A DNA stretch of 64,000 nt from positions 110,451 to 174,450 of the forward strand of contig NZ_CADCSU010000065.1 of assembly GCF_902804475.1 (NCBI RefSeq), given 5' to 3'. Origin of the DNA: Flavobacterium bizetiae (GTDB taxonomy: Bacteria; Bacteroidota; Bacteroidia; Flavobacteriales; Flavobacteriaceae). The notes beneath the pieces are model-generated. The model worked only from the letters and a program-made list of their open reading frames with translations, was not told the DNA's origin and did no database searches. Below, one piece after another: positions 9,116 through 18,330 of this stretch. The translations under genes were made by a program, and so were the position numbers. The number at the start of each line of letters is the position of its first letter. Position 1 is the stretch's first letter.

Positions 9116-9123
9116 TACATTTG
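9116..9123 (+). promoter_or_regulatory. TAnnTTTG-type promoter element upstream of katE
   Basis: TACATTTG matches the Bacteroidota -7 consensus in the 375-nt gene-free gap 8862-9236; a good -33 TTG at ideal spacing is not evident. The element sits inside a weak inverted pair GTAAC...GTTAC (9110-9136), a possible regulator site. The remainder of the gap shows nothing else. Confidence 0.45.
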
Positions 9124-9236
9124 TGAGGTTTGTTACAGTTTATACTTTTCGATAACTACTTTAATGACTCTCATTAAATGAAAAGGAAAACTGTTTTTTT
9201 AAACTATTTTAAAAATCCTAAACAACTATCAAAAAA

Positions 9237-11387
9237 ATGAAAAATTCAAAGAAACCAAGTCAGGATCATGCTGATGAAAAACAGAGAGATTTAGAAGTAA
9301 ACAAATCAAATGCTGAGAATCAATTTTTGACCACTAATCAGGGTGTGAAAATTAACGACAACAACAATTCACTAAAAGCAGGCGAAAGAGGCCCGTCTTT
9401 ACTGGAAGATTTTATCCTTAGGGAAAAAATTACCCACTTTGACCACGAACGTATTCCGGAAAGAATTGTACACGCAAGAGGTTCAGCCGCTCATGGCTAT
9501 TTTGAATTATACAATTCGATGGAAAAGTATACCAAAGCAGGTTTTCTAAACGATAAGAGTATTAAAACTCCGGTATTTGTACGTTTTTCGACTGTTGCAG
9601 GTTCAAGAGGTTCTACAGATTTAGCACGCGACGTACGCGGATTTTCGGTTAAATTTTACACACAAGAAGGAAATTATGATTTGGTAGGAAACAATATGCC
9701 TGTATTTTTTATTCAGGACGCCATGAAATTTCCTGATTTAATACACGCTGTAAAACCGGAACCACATCACGAAATGCCTCAGGCAGCTTCTGCGCACGAT
9801 ACTTTTTGGGATTTCATTTCCCTAATGCCAGAATCGATGCACATGATTATGTGGGTTATGAGCGATAGAGCAATCCCGAGAAGTTTACGAATGATGGAAG
9901 GTTTTGGAGTTCACACCTTTAGATTCATCAACAAAAACAATGAATCTCATTTTGTAAAATTTCATTGGAAACCTAAATTAGGAACTCATGCTGTAGCCTG
10001 GGATGAAGCTCAAAAAATATCAGGTAAAAATTCTGATTTTCACAGACAGGATTTATGGGAAGCCATCGAAGGCGGAAATTTTCCTGAATGGGAATTAGGC
10101 GTACAAGTTATCGCTGAAGCCGATGAACATAAATTTGAATTTGACCTTTTAGATCCAACCAAATTAATTCCGGAAGAACTGGTTCCGGTACAAATTATTG
10201 GTAAAATGGTACTGAATAAAAATCCGGATAACTTTTTTGCAGAAACAGAACAAGTTGCTTTTCATCCGGGACATGTAGTTCCGGGAATCGATTTTTCGAA
10301 TGATCCTTTATTGCAAGGACGTTTATTTTCTTATACAGATACTCAATTATCAAGATTAGGAAGTCCTAATTTTCATGAAATTCCAATTAACCGTACTGTT
10401 GCGCCAATGCACAACAATCAGCGTGACGGACATATGCGTCAGGAAATTCCAACAGGTCGTGTAAGTTATCATCCGAATTCATTAGGCGGAGGTTGTCCGT
10501 TTCAGGCCAAAATAGACGAAGGTGGTTTTAGCAGTTTTAATGAACGAATCGATGCGCAAAAAGTACGTGAAAGAAGCGAAAGTTTCTCGGATCATTTTAG
10601 TCAGGCAAAACTGTTCTTTAATAGTCAGACACCAATAGAACAAAATCATATTGGCGATGCATTATCTTTTGAACTTGGAAAAGTAGAAACCAAAGCAATC
10701 AGAGAACGTATGTTGGGATTACTTTCCCAAATTGATAAAAACCTGGCAGCAAAGGTGGGTAAAGCATTAGGAATGAATGTACCCGCTACACCAGAAAAAC
10801 CAATGAATCACGGAGTAGGAGCGGACGATAACGGGAAACAAGAACCTAAAGAAGTGAAGCAATCGGTTAAGAATTCAGATGCGTTGAGTATGCTGAAAAA
10901 CCCAACGATATCAAATACTATTGCGACCAGACAAGTTGCTTTTTTATGCGCAGAAGGTGTAAATGCCGAATCGATAAAAACAATGAAACTGGCGCTGAAA
11001 GATGCCGGAGCAAAAGCTGTAATTATCGCACCACATTTAGGAACAATCGTGTCTGAGGAAGGTCTTGAAATTCCGGTAGATCAAAGTTATCTTATCGCGG
11101 CTTCGGTATTGTTTGATGCTGTGTTTATTCCGGCAGGAAAAGGAATTTTGGCACTTAAAAACAAGAAGGAAGTGGGTGAATTTATAAAAGATGCGTACCA
11201 TCATTGTAAGTTTATTGCTGCCGAAGGTCAGGGCGTTCAGGTTCTTCCTTTAAAAGACGATATGCACAAAGATGCGGGAATTTTAACCAGCGAGAAAATA
11301 GGAGATAAAGCTTTGGCTACTTCTTTTATAAAAGCAATGGGAAGACACCGTTTCTGGGAAAGAGAAGAATTATTAAAAAAAGAATAA
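9237..11387 (+). CDS. katE: large-subunit (clade 2) heme catalase with C-terminal DJ-1/PfpI-like domain
   Basis: Dismutates hydrogen peroxide to water and oxygen in the cytosol. The 716-residue length and architecture match the E. coli HPII class. Visible features: catalytic His at about 79 in RIVHARGSAAHGYFE, the heme-pocket RFSTVAGSRGS motif, the catalytic Asn at about 152 in GNNMPVFFIQDA, and the proximal Tyr (about 366) in RLFSYTDTQLSRLGSPNF. A flavodoxin-like DJ-1/PfpI domain occupies about 562-716 (VAFLCAEGVNAESI to the end). The N-terminal 50 residues are polar, as expected. The start follows an A-rich leader and a TAnnTTTG element about 115 nt upstream. The next gene begins 50 nt after the stop and may share the transcript. 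Confidence 0.97.
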   Translation: MKNSKKPSQDHADEKQRDLEVNKSNAENQFLTTNQGVKINDNNNSLKAGERGPSLLEDFILREKITHFDHERIPERIVHARGSAAHGYFELYNSMEKYTKAGFLNDKSIKTPVFVRFSTVAGSRGSTDLARDVRGFSVKFYTQEGNYDLVGNNMPVFFIQDAMKFPDLIHAVKPEPHHEMPQAASAHDTFWDFISLMPESMHMIMWVMSDRAIPRSLRMMEGFGVHTFRFINKNNESHFVKFHWKPKLGTHAVAWDEAQKISGKNSDFHRQDLWEAIEGGNFPEWELGVQVIAEADEHKFEFDLLDPTKLIPEELVPVQIIGKMVLNKNPDNFFAETEQVAFHPGHVVPGIDFSNDPLLQGRLFSYTDTQLSRLGSPNFHEIPINRTVAPMHNNQRDGHMRQEIPTGRVSYHPNSLGGGCPFQAKIDEGGFSSFNERIDAQKVRERSESFSDHFSQAKLFFNSQTPIEQNHIGDALSFELGKVETKAIRERMLGLLSQIDKNLAAKVGKALGMNVPATPEKPMNHGVGADDNGKQEPKEVKQSVKNSDALSMLKNPTISNTIATRQVAFLCAEGVNAESIKTMKLALKDAGAKAVIIAPHLGTIVSEEGLEIPVDQSYLIAASVLFDAVFIPAGKGILALKNKKEVGEFIKDAYHHCKFIAAEGQGVQVLPLKDDMHKDAGILTSEKIGDKALATSFIKAMGRHRFWEREELLKKE

Positions 11388-11437
11388 GGTTTTAATGAGT
11401 AATACTTTAATGGAATGTAATTTCTAATAAGCAGGAA

Positions 11438-12094
11438 ATGAAAAAGTTTTTCTACCATAACAGTTTGTCAATTGTGTTTCTGTTGCTTTTTATCGGAGCT
11501 TTTACAGGCCAGATATTTTTTGGTATAGAAGAATACAACAAGGAGCTTATAGAAAACGGTGGTCATGCCGTTACGATGAGTAATTATCTGACCACCGGAC
11601 ATTTCATAGAAGCTACTTTTGAAAACTGGGAAAGTGAGTTTTTGCAAATGGGGTTATTAGTTTGGCTGACGATTTTTCTAAAACAAAAAGGATCCTCAGA
11701 ATCTAAAGGTTTTGATGGTGATGAAAAAGTCGATCGTGAGCCTTCGGCAAATCGAAAAGGCGCGCCATGGCCCGTTAAAAAAGGAGGTGTTTGGCTTTGG
11801 CTGTATCAAAACTCCTTGACGATTAGTTTGTTTTTGTTATTCTTTGCTTCTTTAATACTTCACTTTTACGGAAGTTTAAAGGACGAAAATGAAACGAATA
11901 TTTTAAAAGGAAATCCACCACTTTCTTTAATGGATTATTTAGGAGATTCCCGTTTTTGGTTTGAATCTTTTCAGAATTGGCAAAGTGAATTTCTATCGGT
12001 ATTTGCCATTATTGTGTTGTCTATTTTTTTACGTCAAAAAGGATCTTCGCAATCTAAACCCGTCGATGCATCTCATAGCGAGACAGGAGATTAA
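11438..12094 (+). CDS. internally duplicated four-helix membrane protein (DUF6766-like)
   Basis: 218-residue inner-membrane protein made of two similar halves. Each half has a helix beginning near L-S-I-V/S-L-F-L-L-F, a short periplasmic loop, an F-E-N/Q-N-W-E/Q-S-E-F-L motif, a second helix, and an F-L-K/R-Q-K-G-S-S-x-S-K end. The family resembles DUF6766, of unknown function and often found beside catalase or general-stress genes. The linker between halves is charged and probably cytosolic. Likely co-transcribed with katE. No catalytic residues can be named. Confidence 0.7.
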   Translation: MKKFFYHNSLSIVFLLLFIGAFTGQIFFGIEEYNKELIENGGHAVTMSNYLTTGHFIEATFENWESEFLQMGLLVWLTIFLKQKGSSESKGFDGDEKVDREPSANRKGAPWPVKKGGVWLWLYQNSLTISLFLLFFASLILHFYGSLKDENETNILKGNPPLSLMDYLGDSRFWFESFQNWQSEFLSVFAIIVLSIFLRQKGSSQSKPVDASHSETGD

Positions 12095-12125
12095 AATTAG
12101 TTAATAAATTAATGTATACAATAAT

Positions 12126-12605
12126 ATGGCTTCGGATAAAGTAATTGCATGTTGCCAGGCTTTAATAAAAAAGAATTGGACAATTAGTTTTGTAGAAAGT
12201 GCTTCGGCAGGAAAATTAAGTTATGAATTTTCTACCGTAATCAATTCGGGACAAATCCTGATAGGAGGAATGGTTTGTTATCATACTTCGATGAAAGAAG
12301 ATTTGCTTTTAATTCCGCAGGGAACGATTCAAAAACATACTGCAGAATCTGCGATGGTGACGAAACTTATGGCGCAAAATTTTCATCGTTATGTATTGTC
12401 TGATATTTGTGTTGCGCTGACCGGACTAACTACGCCGGGAGGAAGCGAAACATCACGAAAACCAGTTGGGACTATTTTTGTTCATATCATTTTTCCACAC
12501 AAAGAGATCGCGAGCCGCTTTACCTTTGGCGGAAACCCAAAAGATATTGTAGATCAGGCAATTGATGCAGTTGCTGAATTAATTCTGGAAGAAGTTCAAA
12601 TTTAA
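12126..12605 (+). CDS. CinA C-terminal-domain protein (PncC-like nicotinamide-nucleotide amidase)
   Basis: A stand-alone CinA-C/PncC domain of 159 residues, the family that hydrolyses nicotinamide mononucleotide to nicotinate mononucleotide in pyridine-nucleotide salvage. Matching features are FVESASAGKLSYEFS near the N-terminus (the family normally has ES-C/A-T-G-G), the GGMVCYHTSMKEDLL strand-loop, and ALTGLTTPGGSE for the ALTGIAGPGGG motif. Several signature positions are substituted (SAG for TGG, LTT for IAG), so it may be a divergent paralogue with altered activity rather than the main PncC. It follows the membrane-protein gene by 31 nt and probably belongs to the same stress transcript. 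Confidence 0.75.
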   Translation: MASDKVIACCQALIKKNWTISFVESASAGKLSYEFSTVINSGQILIGGMVCYHTSMKEDLLLIPQGTIQKHTAESAMVTKLMAQNFHRYVLSDICVALTGLTTPGGSETSRKPVGTIFVHIIFPHKEIASRFTFGGNPKDIVDQAIDAVAELILEEVQI

Positions 12606-12686
12606 GACTTAACAACTTTTTATCGTTATACATTCAAATAAAGAAAGTTTTAAATGGAACTCTAAAATTTTAACTAATAAAAAGGC

Positions 12687-12694
12687 TACTTTTG
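12687..12694 (+). promoter_or_regulatory. TAnnTTTG-type promoter for the heme oxygenase-phytochrome operon
   Basis: TACTTTTG matches the Bacteroidota -7 element 90 nt before the heme oxygenase start. The -33 region is A/T rich without a clear TTG. Confidence 0.4.
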
Positions 12695-12784
12695 TTATAA
12701 TGTCATAAATTGTATTTTTTACACATTTAAGATTATTGGTTACAATATTGTTCCAAAAAACTAATTTTTATTTACCCTTTTACA

Positions 12785-13387
12785 ATGACTAAAAATTTGG
12801 ATTCCTCTATAACTGTTGATTTTTTAGATAAACTAAAAGATCAAACTGCATCAGCTCACAAAAAGTTAGAAAGCCTTCCGGTTTCAGCCTCGATACTTTC
12901 TCCAAACATGAAAATAAGTGACTATTGCCACTATTTATCTTTAATGTACGACGTGCATAAAAGTACTCAGGAAATTGTTTTTCCGTTACTTAAAAATCAT
13001 ATTTCTGATCTTGAAGAAAGAGCCAAAACAACATTAATTACTGATGATCTTTCTTTTTTGAATAGCACAGAAAATGATAGTATTCCTGTTTTTAAAAATC
13101 AGGATATAAGTGTGCCGTTTGCATTGGGAATACTTTATGTTGTAGAAGGTTCTACGCTTGGCGGAAGATTTATTTTAAAAAATATTGAGACAATTCCGGG
13201 ATTAGATCAGCAAAAAGGAGTTTCGTATTTTACCGGATATGGTAATAAAACAGGAAGTTATTGGAAAACTTTTTTGAATGAACTTACGACTTATGAGACC
13301 GAAAACGAATGTGGAGATGAGATCATAGAAGGTGCAGTCTATGCTTTTGACTGTATTTATAATCATTTTTTGACAAATAGAAAATAA
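12785..13387 (+). CDS. bphO: biliverdin-producing heme oxygenase (BphO type)
   Basis: Opens heme to biliverdin, the chromophore of bacteriophytochromes. The 200-residue all-helical sequence shows the proximal heme ligand region LKDQTASAHKKLESLP (His about 25) and the distal-helix signature YVVEGSTLGGRFI. No signal peptide or membrane segment, so cytosolic. Its TAA stop shares one base with the ATG of the phytochrome gene (TAATG), showing translational coupling to the protein that uses its product. Ferredoxin or another reductant must come from elsewhere. Confidence 0.92.
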   Translation: MTKNLDSSITVDFLDKLKDQTASAHKKLESLPVSASILSPNMKISDYCHYLSLMYDVHKSTQEIVFPLLKNHISDLEERAKTTLITDDLSFLNSTENDSIPVFKNQDISVPFALGILYVVEGSTLGGRFILKNIETIPGLDQQKGVSYFTGYGNKTGSYWKTFLNELTTYETENECGDEIIEGAVYAFDCIYNHFLTNRK

Positions 13388-15663
13388 TGAAAATCAGGGA
13401 CATTGTTAATCGCGATATAGTAACACTAACAAATTGCGAGCATGAACCCATTCATATTCCGGGAAGCATTCAGCCTCATGGTTTTTTGCTGGGAATTAAT
13501 CTGGATTGGAAAATTGAATTTTGTACCGCAAATATTGATACATTTCTTGATCTGGTTTGTAATGATATATTAGGTCGTAAATTCAGTGAAATTTTTGGAG
13601 CTCCGGCGCAAAAAGAGTTGTATGATTATGTACACAATCAAAAAGAACAATCTGTTTTTCCACTTGAATTACAATTAAAAGGAATTTCATTTCAAATTGC
13701 AATACATAAATCAGGATCTGTTTATGTACTCGAAGCTGAGCCACAATTGCAAGGCAGGGAGCAAATGGCTGATCTTTATGCACAAACGATTCAGTTTGTG
13801 TCGAATATGAATAATACCCGGTCGCTAAAGGAGTTGTGCGCGCTTGTTGCAGAAGGAACGCGTGAAATAACGGGTTATGATCGTGTGATGATTTATCGTT
13901 TTGATGAAAATTATAATGGTGAAGTTTTTGCCGAAAGCTGCAGGGAGGATTTAGAACCATTTCTGGGGCTTCATTATCCGCATACAGATATTCCGGTTCA
14001 GGCAAGAGAACTGTACATGAAAAATCTTTTGCGACTTATTGTTGATATTGGTTATGAGCCGGTTCCTATTTTTACAATAGACGATCAGGAAAATAAAAAT
14101 CTGGATCTGAGTCTTTCAACACTTAGAAGTACATCGCCCATTCATGTTGAATATCTTAAAAACATGGGAGTTGGCGCGACATTAACTATTTCGCTTATTC
14201 ACCACGACAGATTATGGGGACTTATTGCCTGTCATCATTATTCGCCTAAAAATATTTCACCGGAAATTCGATTGGCAGCCAAACTTCAGGGACAGTTTAT
14301 TACCTCTCAGATCGATTTACGACAATCAGATGATGAGTATGAAATTGCACGAAAAACCACTGTTGCACTTGAGCGTTTGACGGCTTTGAACCTTCCGTTG
14401 GAACAACATTCTTTTGAAATTATTTGTGCCAATCCTGAATTATTAAAACTCTGTAATGCTACGGGAGTTTCGATTTGTATTGGAGAAAAAACATATAAAA
14501 ACGGAATCACTCCACCTGATGAGGACATCAATAAGATTATTTCGAGCATTAATGTAAGTGAGTACGGAAAAACATTCAGTACCAATAAACTAAATAATCA
14601 CGTGCCTGATTTAGTGAGTTATGAGCATGTTTCGGGCATTATTTATTTCTCCTTAGGAAATGGCAACAATATCATTTGGTACAGACCAGAAACAGTTGGC
14701 GTTATTAATTGGGCGGGAGATCCTGAAAAAGCCATAATTATTGACAGTAATGGACTGCATCCAAGAAATTCATTTAATTTATGGAAACAAATTATAAAAC
14801 ATCAAAGTGAGGTTTGGCTACAGCCGGAACTAAATGCGGCGTTAAGTTATGCGCATTTCCTGCACAATCAGATTATATTACTGATGTTGAGCGATGAGGA
14901 AGAAAAATACCGAAATTTAAGTGATGTGTTAAGGGAAACCAATCTGGAACTTGAAAACATCAATTGGATTAGTACGCATGATTTGCAGGAGCCCTTGCGA
15001 AAGATTCAGCTTATAGCGTCGAAAGTATTATCAGATACATCAGAAACGCCTTCGATAGCGGTTTTAGATTCGTTACAGCGAATTACAAAATCGGCAAACA
15101 GAATGCAAAATTTGTTAATTGACATTCTTAAATATACCCGAATAAAAAATACAAAGGAATCCTTTCAGAAAGTCAGCCTTAATTATATTATGGAGGAAAC
15201 ATTGCAGGATATGAAAGAGATAATTCTGGAAAATAAAGCAATTGTTGAGTGCGAAAATCTTCCTGAAATTCATGCTGTTCCGTTTTTGATGAAGCAGCTG
15301 TTTTCTAATATCATGCAAAATTCATTAAAATACGCATCGATAAACCGACTTCCTGTAATTAAAGTAACAGCTTCGCAAGAACCTGAAATAAACGAATATT
15401 CGAATAAAGTGTATTGTCATTGGGTAACTTTTACTGACAACGGAATTGGTTTTGAACAGCAATACGCCGAATCGATTTTTAAAATATTTACCAGATTACA
15501 CACGCTCGAAAAATACGATGGCTCTGGAGTTGGTCTGGCATTATGCAAAAAAATTATGCAAACCTGCAACGGAAATATCCGTGCAGTTGGTAAACTGAAT
15601 GAAGGAACAGAAATCACGATTTATTTTCCGTGCGATCCTGATGATTCGCTTATTGCGAAGTGA
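13387..15663 (+). CDS. bphP: bacteriophytochrome sensor histidine kinase
   Basis: Red/far-red photoreceptor kinase, 758 residues, cytosolic. The N-terminal PAS domain has the biliverdin-attachment Cys at 17, in TNCEHEPIHIPGSIQPHG. The GAF domain has the chromophore Asp at 201 (PHTDIP in place of the usual PASDIP) and His 253 in SPIHVEYLKNMGVG, plus LWGLIACHH. The PHY domain carries the tongue motif PRNSF at 459-463 and a W-A-G at 442-444. HisKA has phospho-acceptor His 531 in STHDLQEPLRK. The ATPase has the N box (NIMQNSLKYA), DNGIGF and GSGVGLALCKKI. All residues for a photoactive kinase are present. No response regulator is encoded alongside, so the output partner is unknown. A terminator follows. 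Confidence 0.95.
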   Translation: MKIRDIVNRDIVTLTNCEHEPIHIPGSIQPHGFLLGINLDWKIEFCTANIDTFLDLVCNDILGRKFSEIFGAPAQKELYDYVHNQKEQSVFPLELQLKGISFQIAIHKSGSVYVLEAEPQLQGREQMADLYAQTIQFVSNMNNTRSLKELCALVAEGTREITGYDRVMIYRFDENYNGEVFAESCREDLEPFLGLHYPHTDIPVQARELYMKNLLRLIVDIGYEPVPIFTIDDQENKNLDLSLSTLRSTSPIHVEYLKNMGVGATLTISLIHHDRLWGLIACHHYSPKNISPEIRLAAKLQGQFITSQIDLRQSDDEYEIARKTTVALERLTALNLPLEQHSFEIICANPELLKLCNATGVSICIGEKTYKNGITPPDEDINKIISSINVSEYGKTFSTNKLNNHVPDLVSYEHVSGIIYFSLGNGNNIIWYRPETVGVINWAGDPEKAIIIDSNGLHPRNSFNLWKQIIKHQSEVWLQPELNAALSYAHFLHNQIILLMLSDEEEKYRNLSDVLRETNLELENINWISTHDLQEPLRKIQLIASKVLSDTSETPSIAVLDSLQRITKSANRMQNLLIDILKYTRIKNTKESFQKVSLNYIMEETLQDMKEIILENKAIVECENLPEIHAVPFLMKQLFSNIMQNSLKYASINRLPVIKVTASQEPEINEYSNKVYCHWVTFTDNGIGFEQQYAESIFKIFTRLHTLEKYDGSGVGLALCKKIMQTCNGNIRAVGKLNEGTEITIYFPCDPDDSLIAK

Positions 15664-15700
15664 TTTATTGAGAGAAATGCAAAAGTTTTAAGTGATATAA

Positions 15701-15735
15701 AAAGTCGTAAAGAGGAGTTTCTTTACGACTTTTTG
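15701..15735. terminator. bidirectional terminator between phytochrome and DsbA-family genes
   Basis: AAAGTCGTAAAG pairs with CTTTACGACTTT (12 bp) around an 8-nt loop, with T-rich sequence after it and A-rich sequence before it. It lies between convergent genes. Confidence 0.85.
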
Positions 15736-15742
15736 TTTTTGT

Positions 15743-16729
15743 TTATTTCCTGCTATAAAGCGAACCGTTTTTGATCGATTTTTTATTTAATTCTCCTTTT
15801 TCGAATAATGTTTCTAATATCAAAGAAGCTTCAGAATACGATATATCTAAAATTACGGCATATTCTTTTGGAGCAAGAGTTGGATAAACTTCAAAAAGAG
15901 ATAAAGCATTCTCAGCTATAAATTGCTTCTTTTTGGCGTCAGGATATAAAGCTAGCAAAGCATTTTCGTAAGAAGCATAAGGTTTAGAACCATAAACGGT
16001 TAACTGATTGTTATCTCCATCAGCAAAAAACAAAGTTGGAAAACCACGTACGCCAAGTTTTTTCGCATAATTTAAATCTTCCTGAAAAAGGATTTTTGCT
16101 TTACCATCATAATCCGTTTTAAATGTTTGGATGTCAAGACCTGCAAGTTGCGCGGCTTTGGCAATATTTTCCCATTTTGCAATGTTCTTTTTGTCGAGAT
16201 ATAAATGTTCACGAAGAATTCTCATAAATTTTACTGCTTTTTCTTTACTCTGAATTTGTGCCGCTTTCATGGCAATACAGGAGGGATAAGAAGAATCAAG
16301 CGGATCCTCAATCCATACATTTCCGTCTATAGGCATTTCGTAATGTAAGCTGGCTTCGTCCCAATGATGCGCTACATCCGAAGGTTTGCTTATTCCGCCA
16401 CTATTGTACGACCAATCGGGCAGAAGGCCGCCCATTCGATAATCGATCTCAATATAATCGCCGTATTCGAGTTTTAGTTTTCTCAGTTGAGGCTCAATTC
16501 CCCAGCATGAAGAGCAAATAGGATCTGTATAATACACTATTTTTACAGGTTTATTTTCTGTGGCAATAGAAGCATTTTCAGTCGGTTTTTCATTAATCGG
16601 CATTTCGCATGTTCCGGTTTTGGGATCGCACAATAACGGATTTGTTTTGTTTTCGTTCATATTTGAGCTTATTTGCGATTGACAGCCAAAACTGTAAATC
16701 ATCATTAATAGTAGCGACAGTCTTTTCAT
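15743..16729 (-). CDS. DsbA-family (FrnE/SpxH-like) thioredoxin-fold lipoprotein
   Basis: Thiol-disulfide oxidoreductase of the DsbA superfamily. I start it at the ATG at 16729 because that gives a lipoprotein signal (SLLLMMIYSFGC); the longer frame adds a charged, non-signal-like stretch. The redox centre is DPICSSCWGIEP (C-S-S-C), followed by the helical insertion typical of FrnE-like proteins and the cis-Pro region GVRGFPTLFFADG. A C-terminal extension after about residue 250 resembles a small winged helix (SEASLILETLFEKGEL), unusual for an exported protein. It is divergent from an HxlR regulator, which probably controls it. The envelope location is inferred from the signal peptide. Confidence 0.8.
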   Translation of the reverse strand: MKRLSLLLMMIYSFGCQSQISSNMNENKTNPLLCDPKTGTCEMPINEKPTENASIATENKPVKIVYYTDPICSSCWGIEPQLRKLKLEYGDYIEIDYRMGGLLPDWSYNSGGISKPSDVAHHWDEASLHYEMPIDGNVWIEDPLDSSYPSCIAMKAAQIQSKEKAVKFMRILREHLYLDKKNIAKWENIAKAAQLAGLDIQTFKTDYDGKAKILFQEDLNYAKKLGVRGFPTLFFADGDNNQLTVYGSKPYASYENALLALYPDAKKKQFIAENALSLFEVYPTLAPKEYAVILDISYSEASLILETLFEKGELNKKSIKNGSLYSRK

Positions 16730-16826
16730 AAATAACTGTTTTAAATGTACGCTTCGGTTTTTAATTTTTATAATTTTACTGCAAAGTTCGATCATCTTTA
16801 ATCATAAGTCAATTAGTCTAAAAAAT

Positions 16827-17144
16827 ATGACTACAGAAAATAAATCCGAAAAAGAAAATGAATGTCCTGCAGAAGGACTTCTGAAATTGCTGTCCGGCAA
16901 ATGGAAACCGCAGATTTTTTTGCTGGCCGTTCAGGGACCTTTACGTTTCAACGGACTTTTAAGAGACATTAAAGGTGCTAATAAACAATCTATCGCCGTG
17001 GCACTTCGCGAACTCGAAGATTTTGGTATTTTAGATAAAAATGTCATCAAACTGAAACCGCTTCATATCGAATATAATTTATCTGAAAAAGGAAAATTCC
17101 TGATTCCGGTTTTTAAACAGTTGGAGTTTTTTTGTGAGGGGTAA
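16827..17144 (+). CDS. HxlR-family winged-helix regulator
   Basis: 105-residue DNA-binding protein with the HxlR layout: Cys near the N-terminus (ENECPAEGLLKLLSGKWKPQ), the winged helix with LRFNGLLRDIKGANKQSIAVALRELEDFGIL, and the wing/dimer segment. HxlR proteins often sense thiol stress, and here the divergent neighbour is a DsbA-like oxidoreductase 97 nt away, so the shared gap is the likely operator region. I could not pick out a convincing palindrome there. Confidence 0.88.
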   Translation: MTTENKSEKENECPAEGLLKLLSGKWKPQIFLLAVQGPLRFNGLLRDIKGANKQSIAVALRELEDFGILDKNVIKLKPLHIEYNLSEKGKFLIPVFKQLEFFCEG

Positions 17145-17205
17145 AATAATTTATTTCAGTAATTTTCAATATCTATTAAAAGCACATTATTAAACAATAA
17201 AGAGT

Positions 17206-17601
17206 ATGAAAAAACTATTTCTAATTTTGCTGTTATTAATACAAATCCCAACTGTTTTTGGGCAGAATCAAAGTGAAGATCCTACATCAAAAAAAATTAT
17301 CGGAACCTGGTTTATGGATAAAAACCGAAACACAAGATGGGTATTTAGTCAGGACGGAAAAGTGTACAATTATGACAAGGATACTTTTAAAGTCATGTAT
17401 CGATATACCATTTCGAATAGCTGTCAAAATAATTCAAGTGATAACGTTGAATTTATAACTTTAATGGACAAAGACGGAAATGAATATTGCTTTAGGATAA
17501 ATGCAATAAACGAGAATAAAAATGGTGTTTTATCCCTTACTAAAATGGATAATATGGAATTGCTTGTTTTTGTGAACAACACAAATGTAATAGTTAGATA
17601 A
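17206..17601 (+). CDS. secreted lipocalin-like small protein, unknown function
   Basis: 131 residues with a clear signal peptide (MKKLFLILLLLIQIPTVFGQ). The mature part begins KIIGTWFMDKNRNTRWVFSQDGKVYNY, the G-x-W plus beta-strand pattern of lipocalin-like/META-type small barrels in Bacteroidota. Two cysteines (SCQNNSS and EYCF) could form a disulfide. No assigned function. The following gene begins 18 nt downstream and may be co-transcribed. Confidence 0.65.
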   Translation: MKKLFLILLLLIQIPTVFGQNQSEDPTSKKIIGTWFMDKNRNTRWVFSQDGKVYNYDKDTFKVMYRYTISNSCQNNSSDNVEFITLMDKDGNEYCFRINAINENKNGVLSLTKMDNMELLVFVNNTNVIVR

Positions 17602-17619
17602 TCTTTAAAAATAATAATA

Positions 17620-18210
17620 ATGCCAATTTATAAATTTGATGAAGTATTAAATGATTTAATGGATTATTTTATTTTAGGTGATCCCCATTATTTATTGCAA
17701 TATAAAAAGCAGCACAATTTACCTGATGATTTGCTTACGGAATTTACGACCGAAGAAACTGGTGACAGGGCGGTAGAGCAAGGAGTAATAGTGCCAATGA
17801 TTGGAATTGAAAATCATCCGTATACGATTTATTTCAATCTGTCAGAAAATGTTTCTGAGCTAATGAAACCAGAAAATCTACTTCAGCATAAGCGTGACGG
17901 ATATTGCTTAAAAGTAAACAATGGCAGGATTTATCTTTATACGATTCCTTATTTAAGAGATTTTACCGAAGCTAAAGTTGAGGCTTTGAAAAAATTCAAG
18001 CAAGCTACAATTGAATTATCAAACGGATGGTATACGGTTACTGTTTTAGCAGGATTAACCAATCAGGTGACCGAAATTGAAACAGCTACAGGTGAAATTG
18101 AAAAGATTGAAAGTATGGAACCTACTTTTGAGTTTATATTGAAACCTTCTGCAGAAAAGCCTGAGTATACTGCTGATTTTAATTATCAGTTTAGAGTAGA
18201 CGCAGAATAA
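17620..18210 (+). CDS. cytosolic protein of unknown function
   Basis: 196 residues, acidic, with no signal peptide or membrane segment. It begins MPIYKFDEVLNDLMDYFI and contains mixed beta-rich stretches (GVIVPMIGIENHPYTIYFNL, RDGYCLKVNNGRIYLYTIPY, NGWYTVTVLAGL). The compact, acidic, unassigned character is like immunity- or chaperone-type accessory proteins, but no toxin gene is nearby and I do not recognise a family. The gene is preceded by a small secreted protein and followed by a 120-nt gap with a promoter-like TATATTTG at 18291-18298. Confidence 0.55.
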   Translation: MPIYKFDEVLNDLMDYFILGDPHYLLQYKKQHNLPDDLLTEFTTEETGDRAVEQGVIVPMIGIENHPYTIYFNLSENVSELMKPENLLQHKRDGYCLKVNNGRIYLYTIPYLRDFTEAKVEALKKFKQATIELSNGWYTVTVLAGLTNQVTEIETATGEIEKIESMEPTFEFILKPSAEKPEYTADFNYQFRVDAE

Positions 18211-18330
18211 GAATTTTATATCCTGACTTCTTCATTTCAAATTTATTAGCTATTAAACTTTTATTAACAAAAAGTAAAAGGTCATTAATTTATATTTGTA
18301 AGGCAAATTTAATTTTAAGCCCGTACGAGT

